DNA of 56,754 nt from Gemmatimonadota bacterium. Its GTDB lineage: Bacteria; Gemmatimonadota; Gemmatimonadetes; Gemmatimonadales; Gemmatimonadaceae. Shown one piece after another: positions 45,246 through 52,551 of the stretch. Position numbers and translations under genes: made by a program. The stretch spans positions 1 through 56,754 of the forward strand of contig JAQBPY010000438.1 of NCBI GenBank assembly GCA_028287285.1, given 5' to 3'. The stretch's first letter is position 1, and the number at the start of each line of letters is the position of its first letter. Under the pieces are notes generated by a model that saw only the letters and a program-made list of their open reading frames with translations, did not search any database and had not been told where the DNA came from.

Positions 45246-46844
45246 TTACGAACCCTGTCTCCCGTCACTTGGTGCCCGAGGCAGGGTGAACTCGAAGATC
45301 GAACCCTTGCCGACCTCGCTCTGGGCGGTGATGTCGCCATTCATGGCCCGTGCGAGATCGCGGCTGATGGCCAGCCCCAGCCCCGTTCCCTCGTTGCTGC
45401 CGGAATACTCGGCGCGCACCTGGACGAATGGCTCGAACATGGAGTCCAGGACCTCGGAGGCAATGCCGACGCCGGTATCGCTGATGCGAATGTATACAAC
45501 GTCGTCGTCTTCGTGGCAGGCAATCATGACACGACCACCCGGCTCGGTGAATTTCACCGCGTTCGACAGCAGGTTCAGCACAACCTGGCGTGCTTTCTCC
45601 AGGTCGGCGAGCACCTTCAGATCGTCGCAATTGCCGGCTCTGGAGTAGTGGAGGTTCCTGGCGCGCATCTGCGGCTCGATGAGGCCGTCCACCCCCTCGA
45701 ACAGCAGCGTCAGCGAGATGGGCTTGATGTCGAAGGTCACGCGGCCGGCTTCGATCTTGGCGAAATTCAGCACGTCGTTGATCAGACCGAGCAGATGTCC
45801 CTCGGCGCGACGCACCCGCCTGAGCGCATCCATCTGTTTATCGTTGACGGGGCCAAGGATGCCCAACTCCAGCAGCTGCACGTGGCCGCCAATGGCGTTG
45901 AGGGGCGTACGCAGCTCGTGACTCATCGTGGCGAGGAACTGCATCTTTGCCATGTTCGCCTCTTCCGCGATCTTGCGAAGCATGCGCTCGTTCGCGAGCA
46001 GGCGCCGCGTTTCGGTGACGTCCACCGCCGCCATCAGCCGAACCTGGTGCCCGTCGCTCATCGTCCCGAGATTCACGGGATGGAATGACCAGGTGCGCGT
46101 CATGCCGTTACGGGTATGAAGATCCCGATCCTGGGCCGGCGCCGACACGCCTACGGGCCGCAGGGAGAGCCTGTCGTCGAAGATGGAGTCCCACACTTCG
46201 CGTGCGCCTGCACCGAACGCAAGCTGGAGCCATGTCTGGACGGTGGTGATCTGCTCCTTCGAATAGCCCGTCAGCTCCGACCAGGTCCGGCTGATGTGAA
46301 TGACGGTGCCGTCTTCGGCATAGACCATGAGGGGATAGGGCGACGATTCCACCGCGGCGCGCAGCTGGCTTTCTCTCTCCCCAATTTCGCGCTCGGATGT
46401 TTCGCTTCGTGTGATGGCGTCGCGCATCTCGAACTGTCGCGCCCTGGCCTTGAGCGCCGCGCGCAGTGCCGTCGTCAGCGTGGCAACACGAACAGGGCGC
46501 TCGAGCAGCGTCACGTTTCCATGTTCCGCGATTGCGCGCACACTCTGGCTCAACGAGCCCGACAATTCGCCTTCGGCCACCAGCAGCACCACGGGGATGT
46601 CGGACCATGGCGGCTGCGTGGCAAGTGCATCGAGCAACGTACGCTGGTCCACCGGACTCAACGCTTCCTCCGACACCAGCAGCGCGCCGACGCCCCCGGC
46701 GACCGCACTACATAGTGACTTCATGTCGCGACACGGGATTGCCTCGATGCCATGACGTGCAAGCACTTTTGTCCCGAGCGGCGCATCACCGCCGCTCGGC
46801 GTCAGGATCGCGACACAGCGCGCCGTGTCGGCGTCTGGCGTCAC
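45246..46844 (-). CDS. Cytoplasmic histidine kinase with receiver-like and PAS domains
   Basis: A 532-residue soluble kinase. Residues 1-135 look like a receiver fold that lacks the phosphoryl-accepting Asp (ALLVSEEALS where a DLxLxD-type strand is expected). A PAS domain follows (SSPYPLMVYAEDGTVIHIS to about 275), then HisKA with MSHELRTPLNAIGGH (His near 309) and HATPase motifs (LLSNAVKFTEPG, DTGVGIASE, GTGLGLAISRD). No membrane helices. The GTG start overlaps the KaiC-like stop (GTGA), so the two are coupled. Confidence 0.9.
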   Translation of the reverse strand: MTPDADTARCVAILTPSGGDAPLGTKVLARHGIEAIPCRDMKSLCSAVAGGVGALLVSEEALSPVDQRTLLDALATQPPWSDIPVVLLVAEGELSGSLSQSVRAIAEHGNVTLLERPVRVATLTTALRAALKARARQFEMRDAITRSETSEREIGERESQLRAAVESSPYPLMVYAEDGTVIHISRTWSELTGYSKEQITTVQTWLQLAFGAGAREVWDSIFDDRLSLRPVGVSAPAQDRDLHTRNGMTRTWSFHPVNLGTMSDGHQVRLMAAVDVTETRRLLANERMLRKIAEEANMAKMQFLATMSHELRTPLNAIGGHVQLLELGILGPVNDKQMDALRRVRRAEGHLLGLINDVLNFAKIEAGRVTFDIKPISLTLLFEGVDGLIEPQMRARNLHYSRAGNCDDLKVLADLEKARQVVLNLLSNAVKFTEPGGRVMIACHEDDDVVYIRISDTGVGIASEVLDSMFEPFVQVRAEYSGSNEGTGLGLAISRDLARAMNGDITAQSEVGKGSIFEFTLPRAPSDGRQGS

Positions 46845-48349
46845 GATCGTCTCCGCCCCTGCTCGTTCGCGCGGAGAAGGGGTTCAGGCGAGCCTGTGTA
46901 ATTTGGTACGCCCGTGAGTACCCCTTGGAATTCACGCAGCGGCTCGCCGACTTTCACGCCACCGGCCGCGACCTGGAATTCGCGAATGGTCCGTTCGTGT
47001 GAGCCACTGCGCTTCTTCACCACGGACATCGCCTGGCGCACGTTTCCGTGAAACTCGAAGTAGCGGAGCAACAGCACGGTGTCGGCGAGGTAGCTCACTT
47101 CTGCCGTTTCATCCACCGGAGCGCCGAACACGCCGTGCTGCACGAGCGTGAGGATGCTCGTGACCTTCTTGTTCGCGAGGTAGCTCAACAGCTCGTGGAT
47201 CTGGACGAGCAGCAACCGTTCCGCGGGCATGGCGTTCATGTAGCCGTTGATGGAGTCGAGCACGATGATCTGCGCGCCTTTCTCGTCGACGGTGCGCATG
47301 ACGTCATTGGCGAACTCGCCCGGTGACATCTCGGTGGGATCCACCTGGAGAATGCGCAGGCGTCCGTCCTCGACTGGTCCATTGATGTCGATGCCCAGGC
47401 CTGCGGCACGCATGCGAAATGTCGTGACACGCTCATCGAACAGGTACATGCAGGCACGCTCGCCACGGTTGACCGCGGCCGTGACGTACTGGAGCGCGAG
47501 GGTGGTCTTGCCCGTTCCCGCGGCGCCGGTGACGAGCGTGCTGGTGCCCAGGGTGAGACCGCCGCCAAGCAGCTCGTCGAGCGCCCTGTCGCCGCTCTTG
47601 AGGTCGCGTGCGGCGCCGTCGCTCGTGGAGGGAAGGCTGCGGATTCGCGGGTAGACCGCGATGCCGCCGGTGAGAATGCGAAAGTCGTGGTAGCCGCCCC
47701 AGAAGCGGATGCCGCGCAGCTTCGTGACCTGCAGCCGTCGACGCTCGGCGCCGTAGTCCATGGCGATGTGCTCGAGGACGATGACGCCGTGCGCGAGGCT
47801 GTGCAGCTGGAGGTCGCCCTCGGGCGAGGACTTGTCGTCCAGGAGCAGCACGGTGCACTGCCGGCCCGCGAAGAACTGCTTGAGCGCGAGGATCTGCCGC
47901 CGAAAGCGCAGGGGGTCGCGCGCCAGCAGCCGCATCTCGGAGAGCGAGTCGAACACCACCCGCGCCGGCGAGTGGGTTTCGATGGCGGCAAAGACCGCCT
48001 GCATGGTTTCCTGGAGCTCGACTTCGGCCGGGTGAAAGAGGGTGTATTCGTCACTTGCCAACGAGGCCGCCGAGAGCTCGAATATGTCGATGTCGCCCAG
48101 CGACCAGCCGTGTGATGCGCTCACACCAGTGAGCTCGGCCTTGTTCTCGGACAGTGTGACGTAGAGGCACTTTTCCTTGCGGGATGCACCTTCGAGCAGG
48201 AATTGCAGGGCAAAGGTCGTCTTGCCGGTTCCGGGCTCTCCGTCGAGCAGGTAGAGATGGTTGACAGGTAAACCACCGCCCAGGATGTCGTCGAGACCCC
48301 GGACTCCGGTGAGGATGCGTGTTTCGGCGGTCGAGGTCGTTTCGGTCAC
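46841..48349 (-). CDS. KaiC-like double-domain RecA-family ATPase
   Basis: A 502-residue protein with two RecA/KaiC domains. Walker A is GEPGTGKTTFAL near residue 37 in the first and GAAGTGKTTLAL near 283 in the second; Walker B-type strands are ARVVFDSLSEM and QIIVLDSINGY. It resembles circadian-clock KaiC in layout, but without KaiA or KaiB in the window it is better described as a KaiC-like signalling ATPase. The overlap with a histidine kinase suggests they form one system. The start is GTG. Confidence 0.88.
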   Translation of the reverse strand: MTETTSTAETRILTGVRGLDDILGGGLPVNHLYLLDGEPGTGKTTFALQFLLEGASRKEKCLYVTLSENKAELTGVSASHGWSLGDIDIFELSAASLASDEYTLFHPAEVELQETMQAVFAAIETHSPARVVFDSLSEMRLLARDPLRFRRQILALKQFFAGRQCTVLLLDDKSSPEGDLQLHSLAHGVIVLEHIAMDYGAERRRLQVTKLRGIRFWGGYHDFRILTGGIAVYPRIRSLPSTSDGAARDLKSGDRALDELLGGGLTLGTSTLVTGAAGTGKTTLALQYVTAAVNRGERACMYLFDERVTTFRMRAAGLGIDINGPVEDGRLRILQVDPTEMSPGEFANDVMRTVDEKGAQIIVLDSINGYMNAMPAERLLLVQIHELLSYLANKKVTSILTLVQHGVFGAPVDETAEVSYLADTVLLLRYFEFHGNVRQAMSVVKKRSGSHERTIREFQVAAGGVKVGEPLREFQGVLTGVPNYTGSPEPLLRANEQGRRRS

Positions 48350-48448
48350 GTGTTTGGTATCGTGAGAGAAGGCATGGCAGTGCTCGATTGCACAAGCATC
48401 CTTGGCAATAAACAGGCACGCGTGAATGGCTGAGCTTGGCTCGTCCTA

Positions 48449-48476
48449 TTGACTCCGATGTCTGAGTGCCTATACT
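48449..48476 (+). promoter_or_regulatory. Strong sigma-70-like promoter
   Basis: TTGACT at 48449-48454 and TATACT at 48471-48476, separated by 16 bases, pointing rightwards. The likely transcription start is near 48483, with no gene for a larger protein downstream before the hairpin at 48593. Confidence 0.6.
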
Positions 48477-48483
48477 GGGATTC

Positions 48484-48576
48484 ATGCAGCGTAGCGCGGC
48501 GGTCCTCCTCCTTACCAGCGCCCTCGGCCGAGTTATTGGTCGCGGGCTTTTGTGTTTGGGAGGTTCGACCGAGTAA
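48484..48576 (+). ncRNA. Candidate small RNA or leaderless 30-codon gene
   Basis: The transcript predicted from the promoter at 48449-48476 would begin at about 48483 and end at the hairpin at 48593-48630, about 150 bases. Its first codon-like triplet is ATG at 48484, so a leaderless 30-codon frame (MQRSAAVLLLTSALGRVIG, ends LGGSTE then TAA at 48574-48576) would start at or next to the first base. The segment also contains the palindrome CTCGGCCGAG (48523-48532). I cannot tell whether the RNA, the peptide or neither is functional. Confidence 0.4.
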
Positions 48577-48592
48577 CGCGACGCAAAGCGTA

Positions 48593-48630
48593 AAACGGCC
48601 CCTCCCGCGTGAACGTGGGAGGGGCCGTTT
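48593..48630. terminator. Strong bidirectional terminator-like hairpin
   Basis: A 14-base perfect inverted repeat (AAACGGCCCCTCCC and GGGAGGGGCCGTTT) around a 10-base loop. The A- and T-runs fall at the stem ends on both strands, as in bidirectional intrinsic terminators. It ends the short unit that starts at 48483 and also protects against leftward transcription. Confidence 0.7.
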
Positions 48631-48696
48631 CATTGGTGGGTCACTGCTGCGGCACGCTGAGGGGAATCATTCATTCCTCCACGCTGAGTGTTTCCC

Positions 48697-48858
48697 ATGT
48701 ATTCGTTCCATTCCGACCGGCCCGCGCAGCCGTTGAGTACGTCCAGCACGGCACAGCATGCGCAGTGGACGAGCGCTCCGCTGCAGCAGACGCCGGCGAC
48801 CGCGCAGCATGCCGCGTCACCGCAGGCGGATGGCGAGCCGATGTCTGCAGGGAATTGA
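48697..48858 (+). CDS. Possible small Gln/Ala/Ser-rich protein (53 aa)
   Basis: An ATG-to-TGA frame of 53 codons starting MYSFHSDRPAQPLSTSS, rich in Gln, Ala, Ser and Pro. No ribosome binding site or conserved motif stands out. It lies between the terminator-like hairpin and a repeat array. Weak support. Confidence 0.25.
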   Translation: MYSFHSDRPAQPLSTSSTAQHAQWTSAPLQQTPATAQHAASPQADGEPMSAGN

Positions 48859-49180
48859 AGCAGGTCCTTCGCTTTGCTCAGGACGACTGTGTGGTTCTGT
48901 CTGGGCGGCCGGTGCTAATTGGCGCGATGGAATCTCCCGACAGTCGCTTTGCTCCTGCGGGATGACAGTATGGCTAACAGAATCTTTGCTCCTGCGGGCT
49001 GACAGAAGCCGTTGTCGTCCCGTGAGAGCAAAATTGGTGCTGGTTTAGCCGAACTATTGTCGCCCCGCGGGAGCAAAGTTAGTGTTGGTTTAGCAGAACC
49101 ATTGTCATCCCGCAGGAGCAAAATTAGTGCTGGTTTAGCAGAACCATTGTCATCCCGCAGGAGCGAAGCGACTGTCGGGA
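48857..49180. repeat. ERSEG-type element and 45-bp repeat array bounded by 34-bp inverted arms
   Basis: An ERSEG-type copy is at 48857-48887. Arms at 48935-48968 and 49147-49180 match as inverted repeats at 32 of 34 positions (TCCCGACAGTCGCTT... and its complement). Between them are units starting at 49012, 49057 and 49102, each 45 bp, beginning TTGTC and sharing TGGTTTAGC. The right arm abuts the truncated IstA-like fragment. No gene. Confidence 0.8.
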
Positions 49181-49182
49181 AA

Positions 49183-49392
49183 TACTGTGCCTTCGAAGGG
49201 CGCGAGCTTGGATGGCCCGGTGACTCGCGTCCGATGCGTCGGCAGGGCGTCGAGCTCTCGGTCCAGCTGACCGGTCCGGAGCCAGTGATAGATCAACCCG
49301 CGGCTGACACCCAGGCGCGCGGCGATGTCCGTCTTCTTCAGTCCCTCATCCAGCAAGTGTCTCAATAGCACGAGTCGCTCCCATCCATACAC
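49183..49392 (-). pseudogene. IS21-type IstA N-terminal fragment
   Basis: Reads VYGWERLVLLRHLLDEGLKKT, then DIAARLGVSRGLIYHWLRTG, the helix-turn-helix start of IS21-family IstA transposase, beginning at a GTG (49392). It breaks off within about 70 residues where the repeat array begins, so integrase residues are missing. The element end lies to the right, next to a partial CRISPR repeat. Confidence 0.7.
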
Positions 49393-49530
49393 AGGCGCCT
49401 CCACCCTGCGGGGAGACGCAACATGGCCAGGGATCCGGGCAGCGAGGCGTGACACCCCACCGCGGATCGGGGATCAACCCGTGTACAATTTCAGTCGCTG
49501 CTTCTGTTCAATTTCACATCGCCGATGACA
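49393..49530 (-). mobile_element. IS21-type element end (istA side)
   Basis: Noncoding end of the relic upstream of the IstA fragment. It contains two related inner repeats (on the minus strand TGAAATTGAACA and TGAAATTGTACA), and ends at 49530 with CA, i.e. TGTCATCGGC reading inward. The terminal TG...CA is usual for IS21-family ends. The next base begins a partial CRISPR repeat. Confidence 0.6.
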
Positions 49531-49642
49531 GATGGACCCGGATCATGGCAAGCTACGAGATTTGCAGGTCAGGCTTCCCCCGCACGCGCGGGGATGGACC
49601 CACGTTGGTTACCACCTGTCCGGGCGGTACCGCGGCTCCCCC
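49531..49642 (+). CRISPR. Isolated CRISPR segment between two IS21-type relic ends
   Basis: Reads as last nine bases of a repeat (GATGGACCC, 49531-49539), a 32-bp spacer, one repeat of 30 bp with an extra T (49572-49601), a 32-bp spacer, and the first nine bases of a repeat (GGCTCCCCC, 49634-49642). Each partial repeat abuts a TG...CA-type insertion-sequence end. The spacing is that of the main array, so it is a displaced part of the same locus. Confidence 0.8.
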
Positions 49643-49877
49643 TGTCAACACCGGAATAGAAGTGCGCACTTTCACCGGGGAGAATTGCCCACTCGGTGGG
49701 GGGCGGGCCGATTAGGTCGCGGTCGCCTCCTTCCCGCGTGACCGGGATGGTCGCTGGGTGTCACGGGCGGTGGGCTGGCGTGTGGAGCCCAGGGCACGGT
49801 GAAGCTCCGTGTGGTGCCGCATCCGAAAGCTGTTACCCCGGATGACGATGTGACAGTGGTGGACGAGGCGGTCGATC
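49643..49877 (-). mobile_element. IS21-type relic with IstB C-terminal fragment
   Basis: The relic starts with the end TGTCAACACCGG at 49643 inside a CRISPR repeat. On the minus strand it encodes an IstB-like tail, LIDRLVHHCHIVIRGNSFRMR, which ends at TAA (49712-49714). It stops abruptly at about 49877, where a spacer-length segment and the main array begin, so istA and most of istB are gone. Confidence 0.68.
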
Positions 49878-49909
49878 AGTATTACGCATACCTGAAAGCG
49901 CACCCGAAC

Positions 49910-51024
49910 GGCTCCCCCGCACGCGCGGGGATGGACCCTGGTACTCGCCGGTAATGAGGTCCTTCAGCTTGGCTCCCCCGCACGCGCGGGGATGGACCCG
50001 AAACCGGCGCAAGGTTCGTGCGCATTGTCACGGCTCCCCCGCACGCGCGGGGATGGACCCGTGCGCGTACAGGTCTACGAATGCCTGAATCCGGCTCCCC
50101 CGCACGCGCGGGGATGGACCCGAGCCATACGCCACGATCGCCATCGCACCGCAGGCTCCCCCGCACGCGCGGGGATGGACCCTCGGAAGGCTGCGTGCTG
50201 CTCGGCGCCAGCTTGGCTCCCCCACACGCGCGGGGATGGACCCATGCGCCCGCGCTCTGCGGAAAGCAGGTCCTTGGCTCCCCCGCACGCGCGGGGATGG
50301 ACCCTCCGCGAGCTCGCAATGGAATGCAGCGGTGAAGGCTCCCCCGCACGCGCGGGGATGGACCCACATCAACGTTGTGCGCCACAGCGCACTGGAAGGC
50401 TCCCCCGCACGCGCGGGGATGGACCCGCTGCAGGTTCATAGCGAGGGCATGCGGCGCAGGCTCCCCCGCACGCGCGGGGATGGACCCGATGGGGCCGGCT
50501 ATCGCGCTATGGCAGGTCGGGCTCCCCCGCACGCGCGGGGATGGACTCCTTGGCCCGTGCCGTGGCGCTTGGCGTTTCATGGCTCCCCCGCCGCGCGGGG
50601 ATGGACCCGACTTACAAGCCAGCTCACGCGAGCCTGACGCGGCTCCCCGCACGCGCGAGGATGGACCCTCGTACTCGTGGCCATCGTGCAACAGGATCTC
50701 GGCTCCCCGCACGCGCGGGGATGGACCCACCTCGCAGTCGAAATGATTCGAATGGCGGCGGGCTCCCCCGCACGCGCGGGGATAGACCCCAGGCTACCCA
50801 GCGCACGACACGGTATGCCTCGGCTCCCCCGCACGCGCGGGGATGGACCCCGTGCGGCGTGTTCTTTGGTTCGGGATTGGCCGGCTCCCCCGCACGCGCG
50901 GGGATGGACCCATGATAGCCCCGCGTTGGGTTGCTGTTAGGGTGGCTCCCCCGCACGCGCGGGGATGGACCCACGCAAGGGAGTGAGGTCCGGACGGCTC
51001 CCCCGCACGCGCGGGGATGGACCT
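49910..51024 (+). CRISPR. Orphan type I-E-like CRISPR array, 19 repeats
   Basis: Nineteen repeats of 29 bp (GGCTCCCCCGC, ACGC, then GCGGGGATGGACCC) start at 49910 and recur every 61 bp with 32-bp spacers. The palindrome core and the GATGGACCC end are of the type I-E class. Repeats 12-14 (50581, 50641, 50701) are 28 bp, each one base short; repeats 6, 11, 13 and 15 carry substitutions; the last (50996-51024) ends in T after a 23-bp spacer. Decay towards the right and repeat polarity put the leader on the left, where IS21-type relics lie. No cas genes occur in the window. Protein frames through the array are spurious. Confidence 0.95.
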
Positions 51025-51059
51025 TCGCTCAATGTTGTACTCAAACCGGAACGCATCGA

Positions 51060-51515
51060 ACTTCATCTGTTGGGCCGCACCGGTGCGCTGCACGGGCTGA
51101 TCGCGCGTCATTTCATGCTGCGATGCATGCGATCGCCAGCGGCAGTCCGTAATCCCGCAACGCCCGCTCGAAGATGGGTTTCGCGGTGAGCGTCTCGGTC
51201 GAGAGGAGGCCGTGACAGGTGAGCCGGAACGGCTGCACGATCGGCGATCGTGAGCCGGATCGCAATACACCGCCGTCGGCGGTCCGGAACTGGCCTTTGA
51301 AGTCCGCGGTCCCCCAGATCATTCGGCGCACTCGCCTCGAGGAGCACTACGCCAGCCTGCTGGGGCGATCGCCGGCGACGCCGCTTCTGCACCAAGCCGC
51401 GCCGCACGAGCAGATCCGCCGTCGTACTCGCCGCCCGGTCTATACCGTCTCGTACTCGGCACGAAGCACGGGATGCCGCGGCAGCGGCGTAGGAGGGGTG
51501 CCGTCGCCATCCCAC
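51060..51515 (-). pseudogene. Decayed integrase-core transposase (IS481/IS3-like)
   Basis: On the minus strand, pieces in different frames read like one transposase: STTADLLVRRGLVQKRRRRR, then ADFKGQFRTADGGV, KPIFERALRDYGLPLAI, and QMKFDAFRFEYNIER near 51060. Several frameshifts and an internal gap separate them, and the catalytic DDE set cannot be intact. It lies at the trailer end of the CRISPR array. Confidence 0.65.
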
Positions 51516-51540
51516 GTCGCGAGCAAATCAACCATCGCCG

Positions 51541-52551
51541 TCAATAGGTCAGCTCCTGCGTCAGCCCCGGATGTCGCTCGAGCACCAGCGCAAGCCACGG
51601 CTGCGTGACCGCCTGCTGCATCGTCGCCGACGAACCCATTCGGTACAACACGTTACCCTCCTCGGTATATCCCGGGTACGCCTCCGCAACGTCAGGCGGA
51701 TAGACCAGCAAGCTCTCGGCATGTTGGCCAATTGGGATGAGCCACTCGATCCCCTGGCTCGGCCCGTGGGCGATGACGTTCTCGATCAGATTCGTCCACA
51801 CCGCGACCACTGTCTCGCGCGGCATTGTACTATTGTCGTCTATCCATTCGAGAATTGGGCTGGAGTTTCTTTCCACCGTCGCGGTCTCGGCGAAATAGCG
51901 ATTCAACAATCGATCGAATCCGACCTTCCACGAGCGGCGGCCAGCCAGCACGTGACGCTGGCTGACCTGGAGCGCGATGATCTGGCTGACCGCCAGCGCG
52001 GCGTTCCGCTGCGATGGCATGTCCAGCAGCCCCTCGAGTCCTTCCTTCCATCGGCGCTTCAAGGTTCGCGCAAAAAAGCTGTGACTCGCCGCATCTGGCT
52101 GCAACGCGATCCAGTCAGTGTGAAAAAGACCGAGCAGGTTTTCCAGGTTGTCCGACCGCTTGCCGCCGAACTTGAATCCCACGGTGGGGAGCCCTTCAAA
52201 CGTGTAGCTCGGCGGACCCCACGTGGCAATGCACACGCTTCCCAGCGTGAAGAGCTCCGTGAACTGGCTGGCGAGCGTTTGCGTGCGGGCTGCCGCGCGC
52301 TGCTCCGCTTCCTCGGCGGATCCGGTCACGACTGACGAAAATGCGACGAAGTGGTTCGTATGAAACTCGCCGTAGCCGTCTGACGTGACTTTCAATTCAT
52401 CGAAGGTCCCTTCCGCATCGTCCTTTGCCGCAGACGCGGGCGCGGGGTCGGCGTAGCTTTCTGACGGCGTCGCGCTGCCGGCGTAACCCACGGGGGATTC
52501 CGCGCCTCCGGCATATCCCGCCGACGAATTCGTGTACGGAGCGTAGGTCAC
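51541..52551 (-). CDS. Unknown 336-residue protein, coupled to large upstream gene
   Basis: I do not recognise this protein. After a GTG start overlapping the previous stop (GTGA), it opens with a Gly/Tyr/Ala/Ser-rich stretch containing repeated GYAG units (residues 12-45). A body of about 280 residues follows, with segments such as TNHFVAFSSVVTG, CIATWGPPSYTFEGLPTVG and HTDWIALQPDAASHSFFARTL. There is no signal peptide or membrane helix. The in-frame upstream extension to 52887 overlaps the other gene and is Arg-rich, so it is not used. It probably works with the 963-residue protein. Confidence 0.75.
   Translation of the reverse strand: MTYAPYTNSSAGYAGGAESPVGYAGSATPSESYADPAPASAAKDDAEGTFDELKVTSDGYGEFHTNHFVAFSSVVTGSAEEAEQRAAARTQTLASQFTELFTLGSVCIATWGPPSYTFEGLPTVGFKFGGKRSDNLENLLGLFHTDWIALQPDAASHSFFARTLKRRWKEGLEGLLDMPSQRNAALAVSQIIALQVSQRHVLAGRRSWKVGFDRLLNRYFAETATVERNSSPILEWIDDNSTMPRETVVAVWTNLIENVIAHGPSQGIEWLIPIGQHAESLLVYPPDVAEAYPGYTEEGNVLYRMGSSATMQQAVTQPWLALVLERHPGLTQELTY

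Noticed and set aside
46841-48349. Calling the double ATPase a circadian clock KaiC
   Set aside because: No KaiA or KaiB is present in the window and KaiC-like proteins have many roles; KaiC-like is as far as the sequence goes.
48558-48575. GGTTCGACC resembling a tRNA T-loop
   Set aside because: No acceptor, D or anticodon arms can be formed around it.
48576-48600. GACGCAAAGC resembling part of a c-di-GMP (GEMM-I) riboswitch
   Set aside because: The other conserved GEMM-I segments are absent upstream and downstream, and a terminator hairpin follows directly.
49882-50972. Long frames across the CRISPR array (repeating PRVRGS / SPARAGMDP-like units)
   Set aside because: They are translations of the CRISPR repeats; such frames are spurious.
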